Positions 37,845 through 48,408 of a DNA stretch of 64,000 bases are shown here, in pieces. A model generated the notes under the pieces. That model was not told the origin of the DNA, searched no databases, and saw only the letters and a program-made list of their open reading frames with translations. The stretch spans positions 124,001 to 188,000 of the forward strand of contig CANMSA010000002.1 of assembly GCA_947500385.1 (NCBI GenBank). Reading direction: 5' to 3'. The translations under genes were made by a program, and so were the position numbers. Position 1 is the first letter of the stretch. Each line of letters begins with the position of its first letter. Origin of the DNA: an uncultured Flavobacteriaceae bacterium. GTDB lineage: Bacteria; Bacteroidota; Bacteroidia; Flavobacteriales; Flavobacteriaceae.

Positions 37845-38558
37845 TTAGATACTTTTAATTTCATTTTCGGCCAATAATTCTTCGTTCCGCATTCTTAGAA
37901 ATACCTGGGCGGTAGCCACTACATCTAGTTCACAGTAGGTTATAATCCGATCTATGTCGTTCTCCTCATAGTAGACTTTGTAAACCATACTGCCATCTAT
38001 ATCTTGCTTGGGGGAAGGAATTCCTAAAATGTTGGTCAATAGCTTTAATGAAGTAAAGTGTTTGTAATCCCCAAATTTCCATAATTCCATTGTATCCAAA
38101 TGAGGAACTTCCCAAGGTTTTTTACCGAAAAGGTTTAGTTTGTAAGGAAGTTCAATTCCGTGTATAATCATGCGCCTTGCGATATAGGGGATATCGAATT
38201 CTTTTGCATTATGGCCACAAAGTAAGTGTTTAGATTCGCTAAAATGGGTCGCCACCAAGTTTTTAAACTCTTTCAACAGTTTTGGTTCGTCTCCATAAAA
38301 ACTAGTCGTTCGGAACGAACGGGTACTCCCTTTATAGGATACGTAACCAACCGAAATACAAATTATTTTTCCGAATTCGGCCCAAATACCCGCACGATCA
38401 TAAAATTCCGCTGCCGAAAAATCCTCCTTGCGCTGGTACTTTGATTTTTGTTCCCACAATTCTTTTTTGGCAGTATCGAGTTGCTCAAAATGTTCCCTTT
38501 CGGGAACGGTTTCTATATCCAAAAAAAGGATGTTCTCGAGATTAATTTTCTGTAGCAT
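37845..38558 (-). CDS. Predicted 3'-5' exonuclease (PolB-like, RNase H fold)
   Basis: ILFLDIETVPE; LLCGHNAKEFDIPYIARRM; YCELDVVATAQVFLRM. Confidence 0.88.
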   Translation of the reverse strand: MLQKINLENILFLDIETVPEREHFEQLDTAKKELWEQKSKYQRKEDFSAAEFYDRAGIWAEFGKIICISVGYVSYKGSTRSFRTTSFYGDEPKLLKEFKNLVATHFSESKHLLCGHNAKEFDIPYIARRMIIHGIELPYKLNLFGKKPWEVPHLDTMELWKFGDYKHFTSLKLLTNILGIPSPKQDIDGSMVYKVYYEENDIDRIITYCELDVVATAQVFLRMRNEELLAENEIKSI

Positions 38559-40371
38559 AGGGTGCTTGTTTAAGAAACAGATAGGCGCTGGAATGATTCA
38601 AGACTAGTTCATCATCCTTTACGTTGTAGCCCAGATCTGTGAAAATCAACTTTCCTAAAATACGTTCCTTTTCAAAATCTAGCACCATTTCACTTGCACG
38701 ATTTTCGGGGAGCGATGAATTGTATTTGGCCAAGGCCATGAGTTTTTCCTCTAATGCAATGCTATAGTATTCCGAACTATCGGTCTTTGATTCAATAAGT
38801 ATCGCTACATTTTCCGTGTCGTAAGACACATAAAAATCCCCTATTTCTCCTTTTTTTTCAGTGTAGCTGTTCATTTGTATAGGGGAAAAATAATCGTAGG
38901 CATCAATTGCGACCGATTTGTCATTGAACAAATGGGTTCCATAGTAGTTGTATGATTTTCCATATAGATTATTGGCGGCGGCATCTTTGGGATTCAGGAA
39001 AATGCCCATAGAGTCCATTACCTTTTGGGTATCCAACCAGGAATAATTATAGCGATAGGATTCATCACCATTGATGGTGTCTTTAAATGCGGCAACCATG
39101 GCGATACCGGTAATCGGGTCTAATTCGGAAAGCGATCGGCGGTCATCAAAATAATTTAAGATCGATTTTAACTGATTATACTGTTTGGTATTCGCAGTTT
39201 TATCGTTGGCCGTGACCGCGGCATATACCTTTTCAAATTGTGCCAATTGGCTGCGTTTTGAAATGCCCATTGCACCCCAAGGGCCAAATGAGGATAAAAC
39301 GGCCAGAATAAACAGGGTAATAGGCAGTAGGATCAAGCGTTTGCTTTTTGCGAATAATAGGTATAGGGCCATGGCTAAAATCCAACAGGCCAGTACAAGA
39401 ACAAAGTACCTGTTTTCGGTGATGCCATAGTCGTTTACACGCCGTATGATGGCAGTAAAAAGTAAGACCAACAACGGTAGCAATAGGAGGTAGAACCAAG
39501 GATAAAATTTGTTCACGGTCCATGCTTTGATGCTTTTTTGAACAGGATTTATGATTACCTGAACTATAAAGCCTAAAAAGGCCAGTACGGTGACCAAATA
39601 GGAAACCCATCCTTTGGGCAATTCCCATTCAACAAGGATTTTTGCGCTATAGGCATATAAAATCACTAGGTACAATACGACCAGTGGGATCAAGATGAAT
39701 TTCACAAAGACTTCCAACGCCTTTTGAAAATGGATGGTCGTGTTAGAGCGAACGTCTTTGGGGAAATCGGACAAGTAGATCCAAGTGTTCACAATTCCCA
39801 AACAGAAGAAAAACAACTGTCCATAGCGCCTGCCATGTATATTGGCATCGAACAAGGCGTCTATTGCGACCAATGCCAAGGCAAGGCCAACATATAATAC
39901 GCCAGAAAAGAAACTACTTCGCAGTATGGCGGTTGCGACCGATTTTAAATAGGACCAGTAGGCTTCCTTATTCCATGACTTTATAAAAGGTGCAAAGAAC
40001 ACAAACAAATGCCCGGCTATCAAGAAAAGAAAGAATCGCAGTAGAAAGCCAGGAGATTCGCTTTGGGGAAAGCCGTCCGGGTAATACCAGCAAAACAGAA
40101 AAAGCAATACCAACAAGGCGCCTTTTAGAACCAACCATTTTTGTGGTTTTTGCTGTTGCTCGATAAAGAACTGGGTAGCGATGAACCAACTTACCCCTAG
40201 AATAAGGGTAAGGACCACGTCTAAGTTTTGATCAAACAGGTCCCCGCTATTATCATCGAGGAGCACCATACAATAAAAGGTTCCTAAAATGGCCCAAACC
40301 AAGGTAACGGGAAATCTTTTGAAGGCATTTTGCGCTTTTCCACTAATTTCTGCTATCGAGAATAAATTCAT
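38542..40371 (-). CDS. DUF4153-like multi-TM membrane protein
   Basis: Many predicted TM helices plus soluble C-terminal region. Confidence 0.75.
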   Translation of the reverse strand: MNLFSIAEISGKAQNAFKRFPVTLVWAILGTFYCMVLLDDNSGDLFDQNLDVVLTLILGVSWFIATQFFIEQQQKPQKWLVLKGALLVLLFLFCWYYPDGFPQSESPGFLLRFFLFLIAGHLFVFFAPFIKSWNKEAYWSYLKSVATAILRSSFFSGVLYVGLALALVAIDALFDANIHGRRYGQLFFFCLGIVNTWIYLSDFPKDVRSNTTIHFQKALEVFVKFILIPLVVLYLVILYAYSAKILVEWELPKGWVSYLVTVLAFLGFIVQVIINPVQKSIKAWTVNKFYPWFYLLLLPLLVLLFTAIIRRVNDYGITENRYFVLVLACWILAMALYLLFAKSKRLILLPITLFILAVLSSFGPWGAMGISKRSQLAQFEKVYAAVTANDKTANTKQYNQLKSILNYFDDRRSLSELDPITGIAMVAAFKDTINGDESYRYNYSWLDTQKVMDSMGIFLNPKDAAANNLYGKSYNYYGTHLFNDKSVAIDAYDYFSPIQMNSYTEKKGEIGDFYVSYDTENVAILIESKTDSSEYYSIALEEKLMALAKYNSSLPENRASEMVLDFEKERILGKLIFTDLGYNVKDDELVLNHSSAYLFLKQAPYATEN

Positions 40372-40558
40372 GACACTTGGTTTTCAATTTAAATACTATA
40401 AAGCTACGCATCTAGTGCGTACGAAAACACCCAGAAAACAGGTATTCTTCAAAATAGTTGTTTTCAGAAGATAGGTAGTTCATCGAAATGCAATGGTCAA
40501 AACCAATTTTTTTGCGCACAAGTCGTTTTATGAAGGAACACAAAAGACCCCAAATCTT

Positions 40559-41353
40559 ATGAAACGCATAAAAACTTCAAATTCTTCCTTGTTTTTTTCG
40601 AGCTATCTTTTCTGTGCCGTGATGGTAATGATTTCCGTATCGTGCAGTAAGGAAACTACAGATGTGCCAATTGATGAAGAGCAAATAGGACCTCCGTCGG
40701 AAGAAGAAGCACCGAAAACCGGTGATTGTACCGACAAGGCCGATTATATTTTTGTTGAAAAGGATGGCTTGGTGAATGTACAGTTCGAAGAGGCGGTTTT
40801 TGATGCCGATTGGAAATTGAGTACAGACGGGGATGCCCTTTCCGGAAAAGGATATATGGTATGGACCGGGGAGCAATCGCTGGGCAATCCTGGTTTGGGC
40901 GCTACTTCGTTTAGAATTAAGATTGAAAACACAGGTGTTTATAGATTTATATGGAAATCAGCGGTAAAAATGGGGAATAGCGGTACCGACCACAATGATA
41001 CATGGCTTCGTTTTGCCGATGCGAGCGACTTTTACGGACAGAAAGGAGAAAGCGTAGTCTATCCAAGAGATACCGGAAAAACACCAAATCCCGAGGGGGC
41101 TTCCAAAGATGGTTGGTTTAAGATTTACAGAAGTGGCAACGATCTAGATTTTAAATGGCAGTCTTCTACTTTTGACAACAATGGTCACGACGTGTTTGTA
41201 CGGTTTGATCAAGCAGGAATCTATACCATGGAAATTTCGGCCCGATCTTCAGGCCATGGTATTGATAAGTTTGCCCTGTTCAATGATACGTATTCAAAAG
41301 CCGATATTGAAGCTGAAACCCTGGCCTTGAGTGCTATTAGTTGTGAGGATTAA
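40559..41353 (+). CDS. Hypothetical lipoprotein
   Basis: MKRIKTSNSSLFFSSYLFCAVMVMISVSCSKE lipobox; internal ATG preferred over 40493. Confidence 0.7.
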   Translation: MKRIKTSNSSLFFSSYLFCAVMVMISVSCSKETTDVPIDEEQIGPPSEEEAPKTGDCTDKADYIFVEKDGLVNVQFEEAVFDADWKLSTDGDALSGKGYMVWTGEQSLGNPGLGATSFRIKIENTGVYRFIWKSAVKMGNSGTDHNDTWLRFADASDFYGQKGESVVYPRDTGKTPNPEGASKDGWFKIYRSGNDLDFKWQSSTFDNNGHDVFVRFDQAGIYTMEISARSSGHGIDKFALFNDTYSKADIEAETLALSAISCED

Positions 41354-41420
41354 AATAATAAAATGGTCCTATTTTTATACTGATTTTTCGGAAACGATTT
41401 TATACGGTTACCCAATAATT

Positions 41421-41467
41421 AAAAGTCTTGTATTCGATTACACTAAATCGAATACAAGACTTTTTTG
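41421..41467 (+). terminator. Strong long-stem intrinsic terminator
   Basis: aagtcttgtattcgatt-acacta-aatcgaatacaagactt followed by tttt; about 17-bp perfect stem. Confidence 0.9.
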
Positions 41468-41636
41468 ATTTGTTTTTTTGGCGATAGCTCCCTTAAAAGA
41501 AAGCCTACAAAACCGACCCGCCGGTCTATAATGAATAAGTACTCCCCATCGCCTTATTGCCATGCCATCCATTTAGAGCCAGAAACATTCGTTGAATAAC
41601 GCTTTTGGAGCGTTTGATGGAATATTGGCCGGTAAA

Positions 41637-41654
41637 ACCGACCGAGCGGTCGGT
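41637..41654 (-). terminator. GC-rich palindrome just 3' of ogt, probable terminator
   Basis: ACCGACCG-CT-CGGTCGGT followed by TTTT on minus, 5 nt past the ogt stop. Confidence 0.5.
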
Positions 41655-41659
41655 AACTA

Positions 41660-42133
41660 TTAAAACAAACTTTGTTGGGTTACAGGACTTTCATGGTCTA
41701 TTAGCCACTTTTTTCGATACAATCCCCCTGCATATCCAGTGAGTGATCCGTCACTGCCGATAACCCTATGGCAGGGCACTACGATCCACAGAGGATTCTT
41801 ACCATTCGCGGCCGCTACGGCACGGATTGCCTTTGCATCGCCCAAGGTTTTGGAGAGCGTTAGATAAGATACGGTTTTCCCATACGGAATCTTTAGAAGC
41901 GCCTCCCATACTCTTTTTTGAAAATCGGTTCCTTGAGGATTTAAATTCAAATCGAAGACTTTTCGTGTTCCTTCAAAATACTCCCTCAATTGATATACAC
42001 TGTCCTCTAATACTTCGGGTATAATGGTAGCGGGAACTTCTTCGCTGTTCAGCACTGAAATCGACGCAAGGCCCTCTTTGTCGCCAGCTAAACGGGCAAT
42101 GCCCAGGGGCGTTTGTATCAACGCAATTTCCAT
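41660..42133 (-). CDS. ogt: Methylated-DNA--[protein]-cysteine S-methyltransferase
   Basis: FQKRVWEALLKIPYGKTVSY; AVAAANGKNPLWIVVPCHRVIGSDGSLTGYAGGL. Confidence 0.97.
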   Translation of the reverse strand: MEIALIQTPLGIARLAGDKEGLASISVLNSEEVPATIIPEVLEDSVYQLREYFEGTRKVFDLNLNPQGTDFQKRVWEALLKIPYGKTVSYLTLSKTLGDAKAIRAVAAANGKNPLWIVVPCHRVIGSDGSLTGYAGGLYRKKWLIDHESPVTQQSLF

Positions 42134-43284
42134 TAGTCCGAGTTGTCGCTTTTTTCGATAATCCCCGTTTTTTTAGCGCGGTGTTCCCAGTTTTTTCGAG
42201 CTAGTTGTTGTAAGTCGGCCACATTGTCGCTCTCGTCCATAATCTCAAGCCCCAATAGGGTCTCAATAACGTCTTCCATGGTAACCAAACCACTAACAGA
42301 GCCATACTCATCCACCACCAAGGCGATATGCTGCCGTTTTGCAATAAGTGTTTCGAATAGTTGCGGAATAGGGGCATTTCGTTCCACCATTAGAATATCC
42401 CGACGTATTTCCGAAAGGGCAACATCTCCATTTTCATTTACCAGTTCTTCCAAGATGTTATCTTTCAGAACAAACCCGGTAATATGATCGGCGTTATCGC
42501 CATATACCGGAATCCTAGAAAAGCGCATCTTCTGATTTTCCTCGAAAAACGCTGCGATAGAAAGGTCTTCCGACGCCATTTTAAGGACCGTTCGTGGGGT
42601 CATGATATCTTTTGCCTGCACTTCATCAAACCGCAGTAAATTTTTAATGATGGTCGATTCCGATTTTTCGAAAACACCTTCTTCGTGAGCAATATCGGTC
42701 ATGGCGGTAAAATCTTCCCTGCTGAGGACGCTCCCATGATGACTTTTGGCACCGACCAACTTTGTAAATAACTGTAATATCCATAAAAGACCTGTCCATT
42801 TTAGGATGAGTACCATAATCTTCAACGATTTGGCAGTAAAATTGGCCAACTGTTTCCAATAGGTGGCCCCAATGGTCTTGGGAATAATTTCAGAGGCGAC
42901 GAGAATCAAAATAGTCATGATGGTCGATACTACCCCTACCATCAAATCTTCCGTAAACTCGATTCCCAAAAAGCTCCGTTGTGAAGTGCCATAGAGTTGT
43001 GCATAGGCCGCTTTGGCCTGTACACCTACCAAAATGGCGCCCACCGTATGTGCAACGGTATTTAGGGTGAGAATTGCTATCAACGGTTTGTCGACATCTT
43101 TCTTAAGTACTTCCAAGGTGTCGGCATAGGCCTTCCCTTCTTTTTTCTTCAAGTTAATGAAGGTCGGATTGATACTCAGTAAGACCGCTTCTAGAATGGA
43201 ACATAGAAACGAAAAGAAAATAGAGATTACGGCATAAAAAATAAGGAGACCCATACGTCGAAAATATGGAAACGAAGATACCAA
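42133..43284 (-). CDS. CNNM/CBS domain-containing hemolysin family transporter
   Basis: N-terminal TM domain; IMTPRTVLKMAS; VVDEYGSVSGLVTMEDVIETLLG. Confidence 0.93.
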   Translation of the reverse strand: MVSSFPYFRRMGLLIFYAVISIFFSFLCSILEAVLLSINPTFINLKKKEGKAYADTLEVLKKDVDKPLIAILTLNTVAHTVGAILVGVQAKAAYAQLYGTSQRSFLGIEFTEDLMVGVVSTIMTILILVASEIIPKTIGATYWKQLANFTAKSLKIMVLILKWTGLLWILQLFTKLVGAKSHHGSVLSREDFTAMTDIAHEEGVFEKSESTIIKNLLRFDEVQAKDIMTPRTVLKMASEDLSIAAFFEENQKMRFSRIPVYGDNADHITGFVLKDNILEELVNENGDVALSEIRRDILMVERNAPIPQLFETLIAKRQHIALVVDEYGSVSGLVTMEDVIETLLGLEIMDESDNVADLQQLARKNWEHRAKKTGIIEKSDNSD

Positions 43285-43295
43285 TTAAATTGAAA

Positions 43296-44633
43296 TCAAT
43301 CTTGGGTCGTAGCGGTCGTCTGATAAAAAACACGTTGAACCGCTTCTCTAATCTTTAAATCATAGAGGCCACGGTGCTTGCGGGTTGGATGTACACGGTT
43401 CGACAAAAAAATATATACCAATTGGTTTTTTGGATCGGCCCACACGAAGGTACCCGTAAAACCGCTGTGTCCAAAGCTTTGAGCACTTACTTCCGGTGCG
43501 GGGTACGCTTGTGAAAAAGCGCGTTCAGCATTATTTAATAACGGTTTGTCAAATCCCAACCCCCTTCGGTTCTTATTTTCGGGATATTGTACGGCGCTAA
43601 ATTCTTTAAGGGTCGCTTCCGAGAAATACCTTTTACCCTCATATTGGCCAAACTGTACGTACAACTGCATTATTTTTCCCAGATCTTTGGCCGTAGCGAA
43701 GAGGCCGGCATTTCCGGAAATGCCACCCATGAGTGCAGCGTTTTCGTCATGCACCCACCCTTGCGTTACCCGTTTTCGGAACAGGCTATCATATTCCGTT
43801 GGAACCATTGGGTTGGTAAAATTTTTAGTTTTTGGTCGAAAACCCATGGTTTTGGTACCCAATGGTTGGTAAAAGTGTCTTTGCAGATAGGTCTCATACG
43901 CAACACCTGTGAGCTGCTCTACTAGTTGGGGAACAATCAAAAAGAGAAGACCGGAATACCTATATTTTTTTTCTTCCGAAACCGTAGATCGGTCGATCAT
44001 TCGGTATATTTTTCGTTGAAAACGGTTGTTGACAAAGATATCGTCATATGCCTGTAGCGAATAACGCGCACTGGCTTTCGAACGTATGTAGCGCTTTTTT
44101 AGTGTTCCATTTTTGCGGAACACTTCCTTCAGAAATACAATATACGGGGTTAATCCTGCTTGGTGTGCCAAGATCTCCCGAAGCGTTAGATCCTTCTTGT
44201 CCTTGATATTTTTCCAACGCGACCAATAGGTACTAAAAGGCTTGTCAAGATCTATGCGTTTTTCATCGACCAATTTCATAAGGGCCGGTAAAGCGGCCGT
44301 TATTTTGGTAACGGAAGCAAGATCATACATATCTTCCCGGGTCACGGCTTGGAGGCTATCGTAGGTATGAAAGCCATACGTTTTGTGAAACAAGATTTTT
44401 CCTTGCTTGGCCACCAGCACCTGTGCCCCGGGAAAAGCCTTGTTTTTTATACCGGTAGTTATAATAGAATCGACTTGCCGGTGGGCTTTGGCATAATCGA
44501 GGTTTGATGCGATATGCGAGCCTTGAGAGCCCTTATTTACCACTGTTTCCGGGTCCGATGTCTCCTGGTCGTTCTGGGCATTTAAACAGCAAACAAAAAG
44601 GCCCGTCAACAAAAAGAAAAGTACATTTTTCAT
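43296..44633 (-). CDS. Serine hydrolase (beta-lactamase family), secreted
   Basis: ASVTKITAALPAL (SxxK); YRYSGLLF; FGHSGFTGT. Confidence 0.92.
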   Translation of the reverse strand: MKNVLFFLLTGLFVCCLNAQNDQETSDPETVVNKGSQGSHIASNLDYAKAHRQVDSIITTGIKNKAFPGAQVLVAKQGKILFHKTYGFHTYDSLQAVTREDMYDLASVTKITAALPALMKLVDEKRIDLDKPFSTYWSRWKNIKDKKDLTLREILAHQAGLTPYIVFLKEVFRKNGTLKKRYIRSKASARYSLQAYDDIFVNNRFQRKIYRMIDRSTVSEEKKYRYSGLLFLIVPQLVEQLTGVAYETYLQRHFYQPLGTKTMGFRPKTKNFTNPMVPTEYDSLFRKRVTQGWVHDENAALMGGISGNAGLFATAKDLGKIMQLYVQFGQYEGKRYFSEATLKEFSAVQYPENKNRRGLGFDKPLLNNAERAFSQAYPAPEVSAQSFGHSGFTGTFVWADPKNQLVYIFLSNRVHPTRKHRGLYDLKIREAVQRVFYQTTATTQD

Positions 44634-44686
44634 GGTATGACCCTTTTCATGGGGAATTTGTCCCATTTTTTTCGAACATGACGCTG

Positions 44687-45676
44687 CTATCCCATCAATT
44701 TCACCGCATCTTTGGCAAAGTAACTGGCGATGATATTTGCACCGGCTCTTTTAAAAGCAATCAATTGCTCCATCATAACGGCATCGTGATCCAGCCATCC
44801 TTTTTCCGCGGCGGCTTTTAGCATGGCATACTCCCCACTCACTTGGTACACAGCCACCGGAACATCGACCTCATTGCGTATTTCGCGTACAATATCCAAA
44901 TAACAGAGTCCGGGTTTGACCATTACAATATCGGCCCCTTCATCGATATCGGCCTGGGTTTCGGTAATGGCTTCGAAACGGTTGGCCGAGTCCATCTGAT
45001 AGGTTTTTTTGTCCTTTGGAACATTTTTGAGGTCCACGGGAGCCGAATCGAGTGCATCCCGGAAAGGACCGTAGAACGCACTGGCATATTTGGCACTATA
45101 GCTCATGATTCCGGTATGAAAAAGTTCCACTTCCTCCAATGCTTCTCGAATGCTAAGAATACGACCGTCCATCATATCGCTAGGGGCTACAAAATCGGCC
45201 CCGGCTTGGGCATGGGAAACGCTCATATCTGCCAAGAGTTCAACGGTTTCATCGTTTAAGACAATGCCGTCTTCAACAATCCCGTCATGGCCGTATGAAG
45301 AATAAGGGTCCATTGCCACATCGGTCATGACCACCATTTCGGGGCATGCATTTTTAACCGTTTTGATGGCCCGTTGCATTAAGCCATCAGGGTTCAACGC
45401 TTCTACACCTTTATTATCTTTTAAGGCATCGGGAACCTTTGCGAAAAGCAGTACGGCGCACAATCCCATACTCCATAATTCCTTCACTTCCTTTTCCAGG
45501 TTATCAAGACTAAGCCGATAATAATCGGGCATAGAGGTAATTTCTTCCTTGATCCCTTTTCCCTCTACTACAAACAAGGGCACTAAAAAATCACTGGGGG
45601 TCAATATGGTTTCGCGTACTAAATGTCTAACGGCGTCGTTAGTTCTTAATCTACGGTTTCTTCTTAAAGGGTACAT
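44687..45676 (-). CDS. hemB: Porphobilinogen synthase
   Basis: MYPLRRNRRLRT; DVAMDPYSSYGHDGI; QAGADFVAPSDMMDGRI; MVKPGLCYLDIVREI; start set to 45676. Confidence 0.97.
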   Translation of the reverse strand: MYPLRRNRRLRTNDAVRHLVRETILTPSDFLVPLFVVEGKGIKEEITSMPDYYRLSLDNLEKEVKELWSMGLCAVLLFAKVPDALKDNKGVEALNPDGLMQRAIKTVKNACPEMVVMTDVAMDPYSSYGHDGIVEDGIVLNDETVELLADMSVSHAQAGADFVAPSDMMDGRILSIREALEEVELFHTGIMSYSAKYASAFYGPFRDALDSAPVDLKNVPKDKKTYQMDSANRFEAITETQADIDEGADIVMVKPGLCYLDIVREIRNEVDVPVAVYQVSGEYAMLKAAAEKGWLDHDAVMMEQLIAFKRAGANIIASYFAKDAVKLMG

Positions 45677-45745
45677 GAAATCTCCTATTTTTGAGAAATC
45701 AAAGTTACTTATAATCCATTTACCATCTAGCAAATCACAAAAGTC

Positions 45746-48385
45746 TTGGCCGCACGCTTTCAGCAACTGAAGTTCAAATTTACCTGGCGGAGCTATCAGC
45801 AGCGCTTTTTAGACCATTTTCAGGAACATATTCTGGACAATCACCTGCATGTAGTTGCCCCGCCCGGTTCTGGGAAAACCATTTTAGGCCTTGAGATGTT
45901 GCGACAAGTAGGAAAACCCACGCTGGTGCTGGCACCAACCTTGACCATACGCAATCAATGGCAGAGCAGGCTAGAGACCTTCTTTTTGAACAATGGTTCC
46001 TTTGACGGGTATACCTTAGATATTAAAAACCCCAAAACACTTACTTTTTCTACGTACCAATCGCTGCACGCACTGGGCAAAAGCCTTCCCGGGAAAGAAG
46101 ATGCACTGAAGCTTTTTATTGAGAAACAGGGGATACAGGCTGTGGTACTAGACGAGGCACACCACCTTAAAAACGAATGGTGGAAAAACTTGATGGCCTT
46201 AAAAGAAATCGAAAACCTCACCGTGATTTCGCTCACTGCAACCCCTCCTTACGATAGTAGCGCCCAAGAATTGGCAAAATATTTTCAGTTATGCGGCCCG
46301 ATCGACGAGGAGATCGCAGTACCCGATTTGATACAAAATGAAGATTTGTGTCCGCATCAAGACTTCGTCTTTTTTTCAAAACCCGATAAGGCGCAGATCA
46401 AATATATCATTACCTACAGGGAGCAAATACTGGCATTTATGAACAGCCTATTGCGAAATAACGAGTTTCAGCAGTTGCTTCTGCAACACCCTTTGTATGC
46501 CGACACCGACAATTCGTTGGAGGCGCTTTATGAAAAGCCCCATTTTTTTTCGGCCATCCTGATTTTTCTGAAAGCCGCGGGATGTGCGATTGATTCAAGA
46601 AAGTTACGCGTATTGGGGTTTGAAGGAAAAAGCGTTGATTTTCCCAATTTAAACTATGAATGGCTCGAGCGATTGCTGCAAGAACTTCTGGTGGTGCAAA
46701 GAACGGAATTGTTTGCTTATGAACCCTTGCTTTCTTCCCTTGAAAAACAGCTGGCGAAAATAGGTGTATTTGAAAAAAAGCGGGTCAATTTTGTAGGGGA
46801 CGAACAATTGTACCGTAGTTTGGCGAACAGCCCTTCCAAGCTTCAGAGCATTCATACGATTCTTGAAGCGGAAGCAAAGCAACTTGGACCTGATTTAAAA
46901 GCGGTGGTCTTAACCGATTTTATTCGAAAAGAGTTCCTGGATTTTAAGGGGGATGATAGAACCCTGCTGAATAAACTCGGAGTGGTCTCGATTTTTCAGA
47001 CATTGCGCGTTCAAGGTTCTTTTGAAGGGGATTTGGCAGTCCTTACAGGTTCACTGATCATCTTACACATTGGTGTGTTACCGGCGTTTAAGGAACAACT
47101 TAGAGGTGCCCATTTTCAGGGAGTACCCTTACCTTCCGATGGCAACTTTCTGGTGGTCGAGGCTCGAGGAAGTGTTAAAAACCATTTGGTAGCGGCCGTT
47201 ACGGCATTGTTCCAGGCCGGGGATATTAAAATACTGATTGGTACAAAATCATTGTTGGGAGAGGGATGGGATGCCCCGGCCATGAATACCCTTATATTGG
47301 CCTCCTATGTCGGGTCTTTCGTTTCATCGAACCAAATGCGAGGCAGGGCCATTCGTAGAGACACGAACGCTGCACATAAAACAGGTAATATTTGGCACTT
47401 GGCCTGTCTTGACCCGACCCGTGAAGATGGTGGTAAGGACCTAGAAAAATTACAAAGAAGATTTGAGGCGTTTTCCGGGGTGTCCGCCGCCGGAACCACG
47501 TATATTGAAAATGGCTTGGAACGCCTTCAGCTTCCCACAAAGTTTTCCCCAGATATGGATCTTCAAGACTTGAATGCGCGAATGATGCAGTTGGCCAATG
47601 ACCGTGCAAGTCTAAAAACGCGTTGGTTTGATGCTATTTCGAAAGGGAGTGTCCTTATTCGGGAAGTCAAAGTACCCTATTTGGATGATTTGCCACCTGA
47701 AGAGACTAAGAAATTGCGTTGGGGCAATGCCTCTAAATTTTTGCTGTTAGAGGTACTTACTGGGGTCACCTTGTTTTTTCCCGAATTTTTGGCCAAACAT
47801 CTCGATGTTTTATTGGGGAAAGGCGTTTTTCAGTTTTTGTATGTGCTTTTGGCGGCCGTTTTTGTGGGTTTCGCCCCAAAGACATTCAAAGCAGTTCAAC
47901 TGTATTTTATGTTTGGCAATACCTATAAAAAGACAAAGAAAATAGCCAAAGCACTCTTAGAGGCCCTTCTCGATACCGGAAAAATACAAACGTCTAACGA
48001 GGCGGTCTCCTTAGTGGCCGAGCAACATGTAGATGGTAGTTTCGTATGTTATTTAAAAGGGGCGACAAATGCTGAGAGCAGTCTGTTTGTCAACCTACTG
48101 GCCGAAATAATCGCGCCTATTGAAAACCCTCGATATTTGTTGGTGTATCGGCATTGGTTAAGACGTTTATGGGGGCGCCATGCCTATTATGTGGTACCTT
48201 CTTTGTTTGGCAAAAGAAAGCAGGATGCCCAACATTTCCATCGTTTTTGGCGTACACATGTAGACCGTTCAAAACTACTCTATGTACGTTCCGTAAAAGG
48301 CCGCAAAGCGCTATTAAAGGCCCGCTTTTCCCATATTGTATATCAGTTTAAGGAAGTCTCGAAAAAAGCTATCACGTGGAAGTAG
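45746..48385 (+). CDS. SF2 DEAH-type helicase with C-terminal hydrophobic segments
   Basis: VAPPGSGKTILGLEML (Walker A), VVLDEAHHL (DEAH), QMRGRAIRRD (motif VI); TTG start, stop codon in frame at 45728. Confidence 0.88.
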   Translation: MAARFQQLKFKFTWRSYQQRFLDHFQEHILDNHLHVVAPPGSGKTILGLEMLRQVGKPTLVLAPTLTIRNQWQSRLETFFLNNGSFDGYTLDIKNPKTLTFSTYQSLHALGKSLPGKEDALKLFIEKQGIQAVVLDEAHHLKNEWWKNLMALKEIENLTVISLTATPPYDSSAQELAKYFQLCGPIDEEIAVPDLIQNEDLCPHQDFVFFSKPDKAQIKYIITYREQILAFMNSLLRNNEFQQLLLQHPLYADTDNSLEALYEKPHFFSAILIFLKAAGCAIDSRKLRVLGFEGKSVDFPNLNYEWLERLLQELLVVQRTELFAYEPLLSSLEKQLAKIGVFEKKRVNFVGDEQLYRSLANSPSKLQSIHTILEAEAKQLGPDLKAVVLTDFIRKEFLDFKGDDRTLLNKLGVVSIFQTLRVQGSFEGDLAVLTGSLIILHIGVLPAFKEQLRGAHFQGVPLPSDGNFLVVEARGSVKNHLVAAVTALFQAGDIKILIGTKSLLGEGWDAPAMNTLILASYVGSFVSSNQMRGRAIRRDTNAAHKTGNIWHLACLDPTREDGGKDLEKLQRRFEAFSGVSAAGTTYIENGLERLQLPTKFSPDMDLQDLNARMMQLANDRASLKTRWFDAISKGSVLIREVKVPYLDDLPPEETKKLRWGNASKFLLLEVLTGVTLFFPEFLAKHLDVLLGKGVFQFLYVLLAAVFVGFAPKTFKAVQLYFMFGNTYKKTKKIAKALLEALLDTGKIQTSNEAVSLVAEQHVDGSFVCYLKGATNAESSLFVNLLAEIIAPIENPRYLLVYRHWLRRLWGRHAYYVVPSLFGKRKQDAQHFHRFWRTHVDRSKLLYVRSVKGRKALLKARFSHIVYQFKEVSKKAITWK

Positions 48386-48408
48386 GCAGTACTGTTGGAG
48401 AGCCGGGG

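Noticed and set aside
41513-41654. TetR-like operators (ACCGACCG-AG-CGGTCGGT and accgacccgccggtc) flanking a lost gene
   Set aside because: The perfect palindrome lies 5 nt past the ogt stop and is followed by TTTT on minus, so a terminator is simpler; the second copy is not a good palindrome and no TetR gene or ORF is present.
45746-48385. Complete phage-defence system around the helicase
   Set aside because: Neighbours are hemB and a lipoprotein/TPR/AAA module; no nuclease, methylase or integrase signature seen.
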